Source: an uncultured Halomonas sp. (GTDB lineage Bacteria; Pseudomonadota; Gammaproteobacteria; Pseudomonadales; Halomonadaceae). From it: a stretch of DNA of 64,000 bases. The stretch covers positions 62,001 through 126,000 of the forward strand of contig NZ_CANMVL010000017.1 of assembly GCF_947501415.1 (NCBI RefSeq), given 5' to 3'. A program made the position numbers and the translations under genes. The notes below the pieces were generated by a model. It ran no database searches and was not told where the DNA came from. It saw only the letters and a list, made by a program, of their open reading frames with translations. Positions 34,576 through 44,400 of the stretch are shown here, piece after piece. The stretch's first letter is position 1. Every line of letters begins with the position of its first letter.

Positions 34576-35297
34576 TCCTGGGGCAGTTCGGCGCTGTGGA
34601 AGACGTTCTGCACGTCGTCGCAGTCATTCAGGGCGTCGAGCAGCTTCTCGAACGTGGCCACGTCGTCCCCCTCCAGCGGCGTGGTGGTCTGGGGCACGAA
34701 CTGGATTTCGTCGACCTCGAAGTCGATCTCGCCGAAGGCGTTGAGCAGTGCCTGCTTGGTCTTGGCGTACTCGGTATGGGGCGCGAAGACGGTGATCCGC
34801 TCCTCCTCGTTCTCGATGTCGGTGACATCGACGTCGGCCTCCATCAGCGCCTCCAATACCGCCTCCTCGTCGCTGCCCTGGAAGGCCAGGATGGCGCAGT
34901 GGTCGAACATGTGGCTGACGCTGCCCGGCGTGCCCAGCTTGCACTTGGTCTTGTTGAAGCAGGTGCGCACTTCGCCGAAGGTGCGATTGGGGTTGTCGGT
35001 CAGGCAGTCGACGATGACCATGCAGTTGCCCGGCCCGAAGCCCTCGTAGCGCGCCGGGGAGAAGTCCTCGCCGCCCACGCCGCTGGCCTTGTCCAGCGCC
35101 TTGTCGATGACGTGGGAGGGGACCTGGTCCTTCTTGGCGCGCTCGATCAGGCCGCGCAGGCTGAGGTTGCCGGCCGGGTCGGTGCCGCCCTGCTTGGCAC
35201 ACACGTATATCTCGCGACCGTACTTGCTGTAGACCTTGGTCTTGGCGTCGGCCGTCTTGGCCATGGATTCCTTGCGGTTCTGGAAGGCCCTGCCCAT
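34572..35297 (-). CDS. YebC/PmpR family protein, YeeN type
   Basis: YebC-like protein of 241 residues, closest in pattern to E. coli YeeN (starts [38 protein letters not shown] in that family style). [19 protein letters not shown] and [12 protein letters not shown] are family hallmarks. YebC-type proteins have been described as transcription regulators and more recently as translation factors that help ribosomes at proline runs; which applies here is open. It is convergent with the RIO kinase gene. Confidence 0.88.
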   Translation of the reverse strand: MGRAFQNRKESMAKTADAKTKVYSKYGREIYVCAKQGGTDPAGNLSLRGLIERAKKDQVPSHVIDKALDKASGVGGEDFSPARYEGFGPGNCMVIVDCLTDNPNRTFGEVRTCFNKTKCKLGTPGSVSHMFDHCAILAFQGSDEEAVLEALMEADVDVTDIENEEERITVFAPHTEYAKTKQALLNAFGEIDFEVDEIQFVPQTTTPLEGDDVATFEKLLDALNDCDDVQNVFHSAELPQE

Positions 35298-35433
35298 ATC
35301 ACTGTCCTGTCGAGTTCAACATGGAACAGGATTCTACGAGACCGGGCGGGACGCGAACAGGGCTATTTTACGCTCGCGACACGGCCCGTCACGACTACAC
35401 TCCGGGAGTCACCCCTTCGGCTGCGGAGGCCGC

Positions 35434-36624
35434 ATGGACCATCACGCCTATCGTCACGCCCTGGCCGGGGCCCTTGGCGGCAGCGAGCTGCCGTTTGCCC
35501 CTGGCGAATTCGTCGCCCGCCTGGCCCGGGTGCGCGACGCGATGTCATCGGCCGGCCTCGACGCTCTATTGCTGACCGACCCGGCGGATATCTTCTACCT
35601 CACCGGCTATCACACCTTCGAGGTCTCAGTGCACACCGCGCTGGTGGTAGGCGCCGAACGGCTGGTGCTGCAGGTGCCCTCCATCGAGACCGGGCCCGCG
35701 GTGGTCACCGCCGCGGTGGACGAGATCCTCGGCTACCGCTGGGAGGGCATCGACGAGGTGATCGCGCCGCTGGCCGAGACACTGGCGGCGTATCGCGCCA
35801 TCGGCCTGGATCTCTATGGCGCCGGCCTGCGCCTGGGGGTCATTCGCGAGCTGCAGGCGCGGCTGGGGGCCGAGCGCTTCCGCGATGACGGCGGCGCGCT
35901 GCTTGATACCATTCGCCTCGTCAAGACACCGGCGGAGCTCGAATGTCTGCGCGAGAGCGCCAGGATCACCGCGGCGGGACTGGCCGCCGCCGAGGCGATA
36001 ATCGCGCCGGGAGTGACCGACAACGAGGTGGCGGCGGAGGGCAGCCGAGCGCTGCTGGCTGCCGGCAGCGAGTTCATGAGCCTGCAGCCCATCGTCACCA
36101 GCGGCCGGCGCATCAGCGTCATTCACGTCAACCACAAGCGCAACGTGATCGAGCGTGATGACCCGGTGTTTCTGGAGTTCGGTTCTGCCTTCCAGCGCTA
36201 TACCGCACCGATGATGCGCACCGCCGTGGCCGGGTGGGCCAGCGCCGAGATGCAGGCGCTGCGCGATCTATGTCGGGCGCTCTTCGAGAGTCTGATCGCC
36301 GAGATGCGCCCGGGGCGCACCTTCGACGATGCCGCCAGGGCCGCCGAGACGGTACTCGCCCCCCATGCCGATCGGCTCTTCTTCTCGGGGGTGTTCGGCT
36401 ATGCCGTGGGCGCCCAGTTCCCGCCCAGCTGGGTAGAGGGGACCGGTTATATCGCCCGTGGTCAGCGGCGCGAGTTCGCCGCCGACATGGTATTTCATCT
36501 GCCGCTCTGCCTGCGCCGACCGGGTGAGTGGGGTGTTGGGATCAGCGATACGGTGCGCGTCACCCCTCAGGGCGGTGAGGCCATCACCGACAACGACTGG
36601 CGGCTGAGGGAGGCCGGGGGGTGA
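35434..36624 (+). CDS. M24 family peptidase-like protein (ectoine hydrolase/creatinase-like)
   Basis: Pita-bread-fold protein of 396 residues. The N-terminal creatinase-like domain has LLLTDPADIFYLTGYHTFEVSVH. In the C-terminal domain the usual metal-binding DxG and DITRT motifs read LEFGSAFQRY and TAPMMRT, so the first Asp is Glu and the second is Ala; GYAVGAQFPPSW replaces the GHGIG box. Such changes occur in non-metal members such as creatinase and the DoeA ectoine hydrolase, so hydrolysis of a small cyclic or amide compound fits better than a Xaa-Pro peptidase. The doeB/doeC partners are not adjacent. A CGGAGG ribosome site fixes the start. Confidence 0.75.
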   Translation: MDHHAYRHALAGALGGSELPFAPGEFVARLARVRDAMSSAGLDALLLTDPADIFYLTGYHTFEVSVHTALVVGAERLVLQVPSIETGPAVVTAAVDEILGYRWEGIDEVIAPLAETLAAYRAIGLDLYGAGLRLGVIRELQARLGAERFRDDGGALLDTIRLVKTPAELECLRESARITAAGLAAAEAIIAPGVTDNEVAAEGSRALLAAGSEFMSLQPIVTSGRRISVIHVNHKRNVIERDDPVFLEFGSAFQRYTAPMMRTAVAGWASAEMQALRDLCRALFESLIAEMRPGRTFDDAARAAETVLAPHADRLFFSGVFGYAVGAQFPPSWVEGTGYIARGQRREFAADMVFHLPLCLRRPGEWGVGISDTVRVTPQGGEAITDNDWRLREAGG

Positions 36625-36657
36625 CGGGCGATTACCCCGGCCGGCGGTGGCGGCCAT

Positions 36658-36693
36658 GTCAACGACGAAGTTAACGACTGAGTTAACGACTAT
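36658..36693. repeat. 12-bp tandem repeat (GTTAACGACTGA type)
   Basis: Three 12-bp units, GTCAACGACGAA, GTTAACGACTGA, GTTAACGACTAT, in the 168-bp gap before the META lipoprotein gene. The unit contains the GTTAAC palindrome twice. It could bind a protein upstream of the lipoprotein promoter. Confidence 0.6.
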
Positions 36694-36792
36694 GGGCCCG
36701 CGGACCGATAAGACATATACAGCGAGGATGGGAACTTTATGTTTCAGAGGTGTCTGATATGGCCACCGCAAATGGCAATGGAGTGACCACCG

Positions 36793-37242
36793 ATGATCCG
36801 CAGACTCTCTCTTCCGGCCCTGCTGTTGGGTGCCGTGACGCTGGCCGGCTGTGCCGGGTTCGATGCTACCTCCAATGGCCCCGGCGACGAGCCGCTGGAG
36901 AACACCTACTGGAAGCTGGAAACGGTGGGTGATCGTGAAGCGATTGCCATCGACGAGGCGCGGGAGGCGCATCTGGTGCTGCACGCCGAGGATAGCCGCC
37001 TGGCCGGCTCCACCGGGTGCAACCGCATGATGGGGCAGTACGAGCTCGAGGGAGATCGGCTGAGCTTTGCGCAGGTGGCCACCACCATGATGGCCTGCCC
37101 CGGTGAGGTGATGGCGCTCGAACGCGCCTTCCTCGATGCACTGGGCAGCGTCGATACCTGGCAGGTCGACGGCAAGGCACTGACCCTCGTCGATGCCGAG
37201 GGCGAGGCGCTGGCACACTTCGAGGCGGTGCACCTCTACTGA
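36793..37242 (+). CDS. META domain lipoprotein (HslJ-like)
   Basis: Exported lipoprotein of 149 residues. A signal peptide ends in the lipobox LAGC (Cys20). The META/HslJ domain follows: NTYWKLETVGD, GSTGCNRMMGQYELEGDRLSF and TMMACPGEVMALERAFLDAL. Two Cys residues in GCNR and ACPG may form a disulfide. HslJ-type proteins are linked to heat or novobiocin resistance in E. coli. GGAGTGACCACC precedes the ATG. Confidence 0.85.
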   Translation: MIRRLSLPALLLGAVTLAGCAGFDATSNGPGDEPLENTYWKLETVGDREAIAIDEAREAHLVLHAEDSRLAGSTGCNRMMGQYELEGDRLSFAQVATTMMACPGEVMALERAFLDALGSVDTWQVDGKALTLVDAEGEALAHFEAVHLY

Positions 37243-37293
37243 GTGCCGTACGAGGCTAAGCCCTGCACTCGCCAGGTGCCTTTCGACCCGAGC

Positions 37294-37321
37294 GACGCCC
37301 GTCACCGCCGTGACGGGCGTC
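37294..37321. terminator. bidirectional terminator between META and MgtC-like genes
   Basis: Perfect stem GACGCCCGTCAC/GTGACGGGCGTC with a 4-nt loop, followed by GTC and seven T residues on the plus strand. It can serve both convergent genes. Confidence 0.85.
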
Positions 37322-37341
37322 GTCTTTTTTTGCGCTACCGA

Positions 37342-38622
37342 CTACAGCAGCCAGGCCGTGGCGAGGCCGATCGTCAAGGAGGCGAGCATTGGCATGACCA
37401 CCCGACCGGCGGTGCGGCGCGTGCCGAAGGCGCCGGCCAGGCCCGCCTTGACCAGGTTGTTGGTGGCGGCGGCCAGGATGATGCCGATCACCGCGGTGTC
37501 GGGGCTGATGGCGTCCAGTGACATGCGGGTCAGGGAGAGGGTAATGGCGTCGACGTCGGCGATGCCCGAGGTGGTGGCGAGCAGATAGATGCCAGCGTCG
37601 CCCAGCGCGTCGCGTAGCCACTCACCCAGCAACATGATTACTGCCAGCAGGGCGCCGAAGAAGAGTGCCATGCGCAGATCCAGCGGGTTCTGCCCGGAGC
37701 CCGGCTGCTGTACCGCGCCATCGCCGCGATGCCGACGCCACAGCCAGAGCGCCGGCAGGTAGAGGGTGGCGCCCATCAGCGCGATGGGCACGAGCAGCGC
37801 CGGCAGCAGACCGGGGCTGATCACCGCGGCGTAGAGCAGGATGCGCGGGAACATGGTGCCGCAGGCGATCAGGATGCCGGCGGCGAGCATCGGCGAGAGC
37901 CCCGGGGTCAGCCGTGACTGACGGGCGAAGTGCAGGGTCAGGGCGGTGGAAGAGCTGAGGCCGGCGAACAGGCCGGTAAAGAGGATGCCCTTTTCGGCGC
38001 CGCCCATGCGGATGGCGAAGTAGCCGACGAAGGAGACCGAGGCGATCAGCACCACCATCCACCAGATCTCGTAGGGGTTGAGCGCACCACCGGGCCCCAT
38101 GGCCTGGTCGGGCAGCAGTGGCAGCATCACCGCGCTGATCACCAGCAGCTTGAGGCCGGCGTCGAGCTCGTGGGCCTGCAGCTTGGCGAGCAGGCCGTGT
38201 ATCTCGCGCTTGTTGTCCAGAATCAGCGCCGTGGCCACGGCACAGGCGGTGGCCAGGGCCGGGTCCACCTCCACGGCCACGGCGCCGAAGCAGAAGGTCA
38301 GCAGCAGCCCCACCAGACCGGTGATGCTGTAGTCCTGGCGCTCGGTGAGGCGTGCCCGCCAGGCCACCAGGGCGGTGCCCGCCACCGCCAGGAACATCAA
38401 GGGAAATGCCCAGGCGCTCAGGGTGGTGGAGAGCAGGGCGGCGATGCCGCCGAGCAGTCCCACCAGGGCGTGGGTACGGATGCCGGCGATGCGCTCGCCG
38501 GCCTGCTGCTCGCGGGCGACCCAGCCGCGCTCGATGCCGATCAGCGCGCCCAGCAGCAGGGCCACGACCAGCCGGAACAGCGGTTGGTTGGCGTCGAGGA
38601 AATGGCGAGTGACCTCTTCCAT
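37342..38622 (-). CDS. MgtC/SapB family (DUF4010) membrane protein
   Basis: Polytopic inner-membrane protein of 426 residues. The N-terminal MgtC-like domain has LLLGALIGIERGW and GIRTHALVGLLGGIAALL; the larger C-terminal DUF4010 part has about eight more helices and SGIADVDAITLSLTRM. Some relatives affect Mg or membrane potential, but substrate transport is unproven. The start at 38622 (MEEVTRHFL) has a CGGAGCC ribosome site; a longer frame upstream is not needed. Confidence 0.85.
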   Translation of the reverse strand: MEEVTRHFLDANQPLFRLVVALLLGALIGIERGWVAREQQAGERIAGIRTHALVGLLGGIAALLSTTLSAWAFPLMFLAVAGTALVAWRARLTERQDYSITGLVGLLLTFCFGAVAVEVDPALATACAVATALILDNKREIHGLLAKLQAHELDAGLKLLVISAVMLPLLPDQAMGPGGALNPYEIWWMVVLIASVSFVGYFAIRMGGAEKGILFTGLFAGLSSSTALTLHFARQSRLTPGLSPMLAAGILIACGTMFPRILLYAAVISPGLLPALLVPIALMGATLYLPALWLWRRHRGDGAVQQPGSGQNPLDLRMALFFGALLAVIMLLGEWLRDALGDAGIYLLATTSGIADVDAITLSLTRMSLDAISPDTAVIGIILAAATNNLVKAGLAGAFGTRRTAGRVVMPMLASLTIGLATAWLL

Positions 38623-38745
38623 GGGCGTGGCTCCGACTGGCGATACGTGCGAGTGAGGGGGGGGCGACATCTGCCGGCAAAACGTTGCAGAGCTGTTAAC
38701 CTATGGGCAGGGTACACCTAATGATTTAGCAAAGGCTGCATCAGC

Positions 38746-41421
38746 ATGCCGCACGCTTCGGGCCTTACGCCATTCGATACCGAGCTTGACATTCAGCGCG
38801 ACAGGCGCCGCGCCATCATCGTCTATGTAGGCAGCATGGTGCTGCTGTTGGCGGTGATCGGCTCCTTTGCGCTCGAACAGTATTGGCACGATACCCAGGC
38901 CGCCGAGGAGCGCAACTCAGCCAGGGCCGACCTGGTGGCGGAGTGGGTGTCCAGCATCTTCACCTCAAGCGAGGTGATGCTGACCAGCGTATCGGCGCAC
39001 CTGGAGGATGAGGCGGCGGGTATCGAGGATGAAACATCACTGCAGCTGACACACTGGCTTAGTGCACTGATTGCCGATCTGGCGTTCTTCGACAGCATCA
39101 GCGTGCTGGATGCCCAGGGGCGAGTCCTGGCCTCTTCCCGTAGTGACTACCCACCGGGCCGCCCCCTGGGGGGACTTCCCTATTACCATCGGCTGCTGTC
39201 GCTAGCGCCCGGCGAGCAGACCGTTACCCCGCTCTTCTGGTCATCCGCGGCCCTTGGCTATCGAGTGGTGCATGCCCGGGGTCTGGCCGATGGTGGGGTT
39301 GTCAGCGTCGAGCTCAAGCCTGAGGTCTTCCATCGTGGCCTGGCATCGATGAGCATGGCAGAGGGGCAGAGCACTGCCATCATCGATACCGAGAAGCAGT
39401 TGGTCGCCCGGTTTCCCGCCTTCGAAGAGAAGGGCTCCGAGGGTGGGCTCGGCAAGATGGTGCATGGGGCCTTGATCGAGACATTTCTCCAGAGCGGGAA
39501 GCAGCGAGGCGACTATCGCGTCCGTTCGGCCCTGGATAACGAGGAGCGCTTCTTCGATGCGGGGCGGATCGGTGACCTGCCTTTCGTGACGGTGGTTGGC
39601 GAGGAGGTATCGGTGGCGCTTGAGGGCTGGATTCAGCGGCTATGGCTCTACCTTTCGATCGTTGCGACGGCGGTCGGGCTTGGCGGCCTGCTGCTGCGTC
39701 ACTATCTCAATCGGCTGCGGCTGGAGGGGGAGGCGCGCCAGCATGATGCCCAGCTGAGAATCGCCGCCGCTGCCTTCGAGACACACCTGGGGATATTGAT
39801 CACCGACGCCGAGGGCATCATTTTGCGCGTCAACGATACCTTCACCCGCATTACCGGTTACTCGCAGGAGGAGGTGTTGGGCCAGACTCCGAACCTGCTC
39901 AGCTCCGGGCTGCATGATGAGGCCTTCTATGCGGGGATGTGGGACAGCATCGAGCGCCGCGACAGCTGGCAGGGTGAGATCTGGAATCGCCGGCGCGATG
40001 GCGAGGTGTTCCCCGAGTGGCTGACCATCGGCGCGGTGCGCAATGCCGAGAATGAGTTGACCCACTATGTGGCGACCCTGAGTGACCTCACCGAGCGCAA
40101 GGCCGCCGAGCGAGAGATCCATCAGCTGGCGTTCTTCGACCCGCTGACGGGGCTGCCCAATCGACGCCTGCTGATGGATCGCCTGCAGGGCCTGCTGCGC
40201 GACAGCAAGCGTGGTGACCACTTCGCGGCGCTGATCTTTTTGGACCTCGACAACTTCAAGCGGGTGAACGATACCCTGGGCCATCGAAGGGGGGATCAGC
40301 TGCTGCGACAGGTTGCCGAGCGCCTGCATTCGGTGGTGCGTGAAACCGACACCCTGGCGCGGCTGGGCGCCGATGAGTTCGCGCTGCTGGTGCAAGATCT
40401 CGGCGAGTGTCCCGAGGAGGCCGCGAAGGGCGCCGAAGGGGTCGCACTCAAGCTGCTGTCCGCCCTGCAGGCCCCTCAGGTGGTCGCGGGTGAGCCGCTG
40501 GTGGTGACCGGCAGCCTGGGGGTGACGCTGTTCCATGAGCATGCGGTCAACCTGGATGGCATCCTCCAGCAGGCCGATACGGCGCTGTTCCAGGCCAAGG
40601 CGGCGGGCAGGGACACCCTGAGCTTCTTCGACCCGGAGATACAGGCGCGCCTGCAGGCGCGGGCTCGACTCGAGTCCGACCTGCGACAGGCGCTGCCACG
40701 GGGGGAGTTTCGGCTTCACTATCAGCCCCAGGTAACGGCCGGTGGCGAGATGTGTGGTGTGGAAGCCCTGCTGCGCTGGCAGCATCCCGGGCGGGGTGTC
40801 GTTTCACCGGGCGAATTCATTCCCCTGGCCGAGGAGAATCGCATGATATTGGCGATCGGCGGCTGGGCACTGGAGAGCGCCTGCCGTCAGCTGGCCGTCT
40901 GGTCCGCTGACCCTGAGCGACAGCATCTGGTCATGGCGGTGAACGTTAGCCCCGTGCAGTTTCGCGAGGGTGACTTCGTCGAGCAGGTGCAGGCGATTCT
41001 CGATGCCACCCGGGCGCCTGCCAAGCGTCTCAAGCTGGAGGTCACCGAGAGCCTGTTCATGGAGGAGCGTGATGATGCCAGGGCCAAGATGCTGCGCCTG
41101 AACGAGCGTGGCGTGAGCTTCTCCCTGGATGACTTCGGCACCGGCTACTCCTCGCTCTCCTATCTCAAGCGCCTGCCGCTGGCACAGCTCAAGATCGATC
41201 AGGGCTTTGTTCGCGACCTGCTGGAGGACCAGGCCTCGGCGGCCATCGTGGCCAGCATCATCTCCCTGGCACGCAGCCTGGAGCTGGATGTGATCGCCGA
41301 GGGGGTCGAAACCGAGGCGCAGCGAGACTGGTTGATCGCCCATGGGTGCACACGCTTCCAGGGCTATCTGTTCAGTCGTCCTCAGCCAATCGAGCGGCTG
41401 CCCCTGTCGGTCGCCGAATGA
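38746..41421 (+). CDS. membrane c-di-GMP phosphodiesterase with degenerate GGDEF (PAS-GADEF-EAL)
   Basis: Sensor protein of 891 residues. One helix (~25-45) and another (~300-322) flank a periplasmic Cache-like sensor. A PAS domain follows (~345-460), then a GGDEF domain (~465-635) and an EAL domain (~645-885). The GGDEF signature is GADEF (residues 541-545), so cyclase activity is doubtful. The allosteric RxxD (RETD) remains. The EAL site is intact: E673-A-L, EVTESLFM, LDDFGTGYSS, KIDQGFVRDL and EGVETEAQ. It probably degrades c-di-GMP under control of an extracytoplasmic signal and GTP. Confidence 0.88.
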   Translation: MPHASGLTPFDTELDIQRDRRRAIIVYVGSMVLLLAVIGSFALEQYWHDTQAAEERNSARADLVAEWVSSIFTSSEVMLTSVSAHLEDEAAGIEDETSLQLTHWLSALIADLAFFDSISVLDAQGRVLASSRSDYPPGRPLGGLPYYHRLLSLAPGEQTVTPLFWSSAALGYRVVHARGLADGGVVSVELKPEVFHRGLASMSMAEGQSTAIIDTEKQLVARFPAFEEKGSEGGLGKMVHGALIETFLQSGKQRGDYRVRSALDNEERFFDAGRIGDLPFVTVVGEEVSVALEGWIQRLWLYLSIVATAVGLGGLLLRHYLNRLRLEGEARQHDAQLRIAAAAFETHLGILITDAEGIILRVNDTFTRITGYSQEEVLGQTPNLLSSGLHDEAFYAGMWDSIERRDSWQGEIWNRRRDGEVFPEWLTIGAVRNAENELTHYVATLSDLTERKAAEREIHQLAFFDPLTGLPNRRLLMDRLQGLLRDSKRGDHFAALIFLDLDNFKRVNDTLGHRRGDQLLRQVAERLHSVVRETDTLARLGADEFALLVQDLGECPEEAAKGAEGVALKLLSALQAPQVVAGEPLVVTGSLGVTLFHEHAVNLDGILQQADTALFQAKAAGRDTLSFFDPEIQARLQARARLESDLRQALPRGEFRLHYQPQVTAGGEMCGVEALLRWQHPGRGVVSPGEFIPLAEENRMILAIGGWALESACRQLAVWSADPERQHLVMAVNVSPVQFREGDFVEQVQAILDATRAPAKRLKLEVTESLFMEERDDARAKMLRLNERGVSFSLDDFGTGYSSLSYLKRLPLAQLKIDQGFVRDLLEDQASAAIVASIISLARSLELDVIAEGVETEAQRDWLIAHGCTRFQGYLFSRPQPIERLPLSVAE

Positions 41422-41470
41422 GATGCCGGCAGAAGTGTTTAGTCCAGCCTCAGGCCGTCAGAGTGGGCCC

Positions 41471-44400
41471 TCAGCTCGAAAGGAGGCGCTCGATCTCGGC
41501 AAGCAGTGCCCTACAGACGTCATCGGGGTGGCGATGTTGGCGGTCGGTATCCTCCTCGGTGCCGGACTCGATCAGGCTCGCCACCAGACGATGTGCCTCC
41601 TGGTGCAGCGTGGCGAGGCGCCTCAGGTCGGGAAAATTCTGTCCATGATCCTTGATCAGCCAGTCGCAAAAGTGACAGGGTGAGCCTGCCAGCGGTGAGG
41701 ATATCGGGCTGTCCCCGGCAGCCAGGTCGCGATGCAGCTGGCGACACCAGGCGCGATGCTCGATACCGGCGGTCAGCAGCAGTAGCCGGTTGGCAGGCAG
41801 CGGCATCTGGCTGGCCCACTGGGCGGGTGGGCGCCACTCGGCGCACCAGGCGGGGATCGCCTCCGGAGGCATGGGGGAGGCAATGCCGTAGCCCTGGCCC
41901 AGCTCGCAGCCCAGACGAAGCAGCAGTTGGCCATGCTCCAGGGTCTCGACCCCCTCGGCGATTACCTGGCGCTCGAAGGCCTCGGCCAGCCCCAGCACGC
42001 CGGCGAGGATCTTGAGATCTTCGGGGGTGTCGAGAAGGTCGCGGATAAAGCTCTGGTCGATCTTGACCGTACCCGCCGGCAGCCACTTGAGGTAGGTCAG
42101 CGAGGAGTAGCCGGTGCCGAAGTCATCCAGCGAGATCTGTACGCCGATGTGCTGGCATGCCTCCAGCAACTCGGTGATCTGGGTGAGGTCACCCAGGGCA
42201 CTGGTCTCGAGAATCTCCAGCTCCAGGCTGCCCTCGGGAAGACCTGGCTGTTCGGCGAGCAGTGCCGTCAGTCGTTCCGGCAGCTGGCGCTGGTTGAGGT
42301 GATGCGCCGCCATGTTGATGCTTATCGCCAGGGGCAGGTCGGTCTCGTGCCAGACGGCGGCCTGGGCGAGAGCCTGCCGGATCACCCATTCCCCCAGTGC
42401 CTCGATAAGCGGATGCTCCTCGATCACGGGAAGGAACTGGTCCGGGGTGAGCAGGCCGCGCGCTGGGTGGTTCCAGCGGACCAGGGCCTCGACTCCGATC
42501 ACCTCGCCGCTGCGCATATTGACCTTGGGCTGATAATGGAGCACGAACTCCTCCTGCTCCAGCGCCTGCTGCAGGCGTTCCAGGCTTTCGTGGCGGCTGC
42601 GTATCGAGCGGTCGAGGTCGGGATCAAAAAAGTGGTAGCGGTTCTTGCCGGTCAGCTTGGCATGGTACATGGCCTGGTCGGCCTGGCGCAGCAGCTGGTC
42701 GGCTTCGACGCTCTCCGGCTGAGGGTAGAAGGTCACTCCCAGGCTGGCGCTGACCATGAGGCGTTGGCCCTCGTATGACACTGGCTGAGTGACGATGTTT
42801 AGCAGCCGGCGTAGCAAGGGTTCTATGCTCTGGGTGTCGGTGAGGTCCGCCAGCACCGCCACGAACTCGTCGCCACCCAGTCGACACAGGGTGTCCCCCT
42901 CCCGTAACACCTGACTCATTCGATGAGCCAGGGTGACCAGCAGGTGGTCGCCGGCGTCGTGGCCGAAGCTGTCGTTGATGGCCTTGAAGCCGTCGAGATC
43001 CAGGTAGATAACGGCCAGTTGGCGTGCCAGGCGCTGCTCATGGGCCATGGCCTGATTCAGGCGGTCGGCAAGCAGTACCCGATTGGGTAGGCCGGTGAGC
43101 GGGTCATAGTGAGCCAGGTATTCCAGCTGGCGCTCGTGCTCCTTGAGCAGGGTGATATCGCTGGAGGTGCTGAGCAGTCCGGTAATCTCTCCACCGTCCC
43201 GGATGGGTGTCTTGATCTCCAGATAGACCCGGCGATTGCCTTCGGCATCGTGACTGACCATCTCCTCGGTAATCTGCTCGCCGGCGAGCGCTCGCCGGTC
43301 GAGTTCTGACTGACGCACCACGCTCTCGGCGTCGAGGAAGTGCTCATCCTTGCTGCCTATCAGGGTCTCGGTATCACAACCCAGCAGCTCCAGGGTGGCG
43401 CGGTTGGCGTAGGTATAGCGGTAGTGTCGGTCCTTCATATAGATGTAGGAATCGACATGGTCGAGGGCCTCGCGGAATCGCTGGGTCTCGAGGTGTGCGG
43501 CGTGCAGCGCCAACTCAGTCTGCTTGCGCTCGGAGATATCGATGATCACGCCGTACCAGGTGATGGCACCATCCCGCTCCAGATGGGGCTGGGCATCGCC
43601 GAACACCCACTGAATCTCGCCATCTTGCAGTTGGATACGGTACTCCTGGCGCCATGGGGTCAGGGACTCGGCGGAGCGGTTGATGGAGCGCACCACGGCA
43701 TCACGGTCATCCGGATGGATGGTGTTGAATACCGGATTGGCATCCTGCCGGACTTGCTCGGGTGCCACGCCGTAGATCCGTCGCATGCCCTCGCTGGCAT
43801 AGGGGAAGAGCGAGTGACCATCGGGCTCGAGACGGTATTCATAGACGACTCCTGGCAGTTGGCTGGCGATGGTCTGTAGCCGAGAGACGGCTCGCTCGAG
43901 CTGCGCCTCGCGTTGGCGAAGGGTCTGCGTCAGTGCCCGGGACATCTGCTGGGCACGAGCTCGAGTGCTGAGCAGTGAGTCGATCAGGGCGCAGAGCAGC
44001 AGGGTGAGGGTGAAGCCGCCAGCCAGTCGCCACCAGGCCGTGGCGAGGGGGATGGCGGCACCGGGATCATGATACTGGAAAGCCAGTTCCCAGGCCTGTC
44101 TGGCGACCTTGATCTGGCGAGTCTGGACAAGGTCTGTATCGGAGTGAGGGCCGGTGGTGCTGCGGTAGAGCAGCGCTTGCTGGGTGTTGCTGCCGCCAGA
44201 GTATAGGCTCAGGTCCAGGGGCAGACCGTCGCTCCAGTCATGGGTAGCCAGGATGCCGGTCATCAGGTCGTGCATGCGGTAGGGCATGTAGGTCCAGCCG
44301 AGCAGGGCATCGCGGCGCTGCTGGATGCTCTCCAGGGGCATGCCGCTTCGATAGACAGGCAGGTACATCAGGGTGGCAGGCTGCGGCTCGTCCTGTTCGG

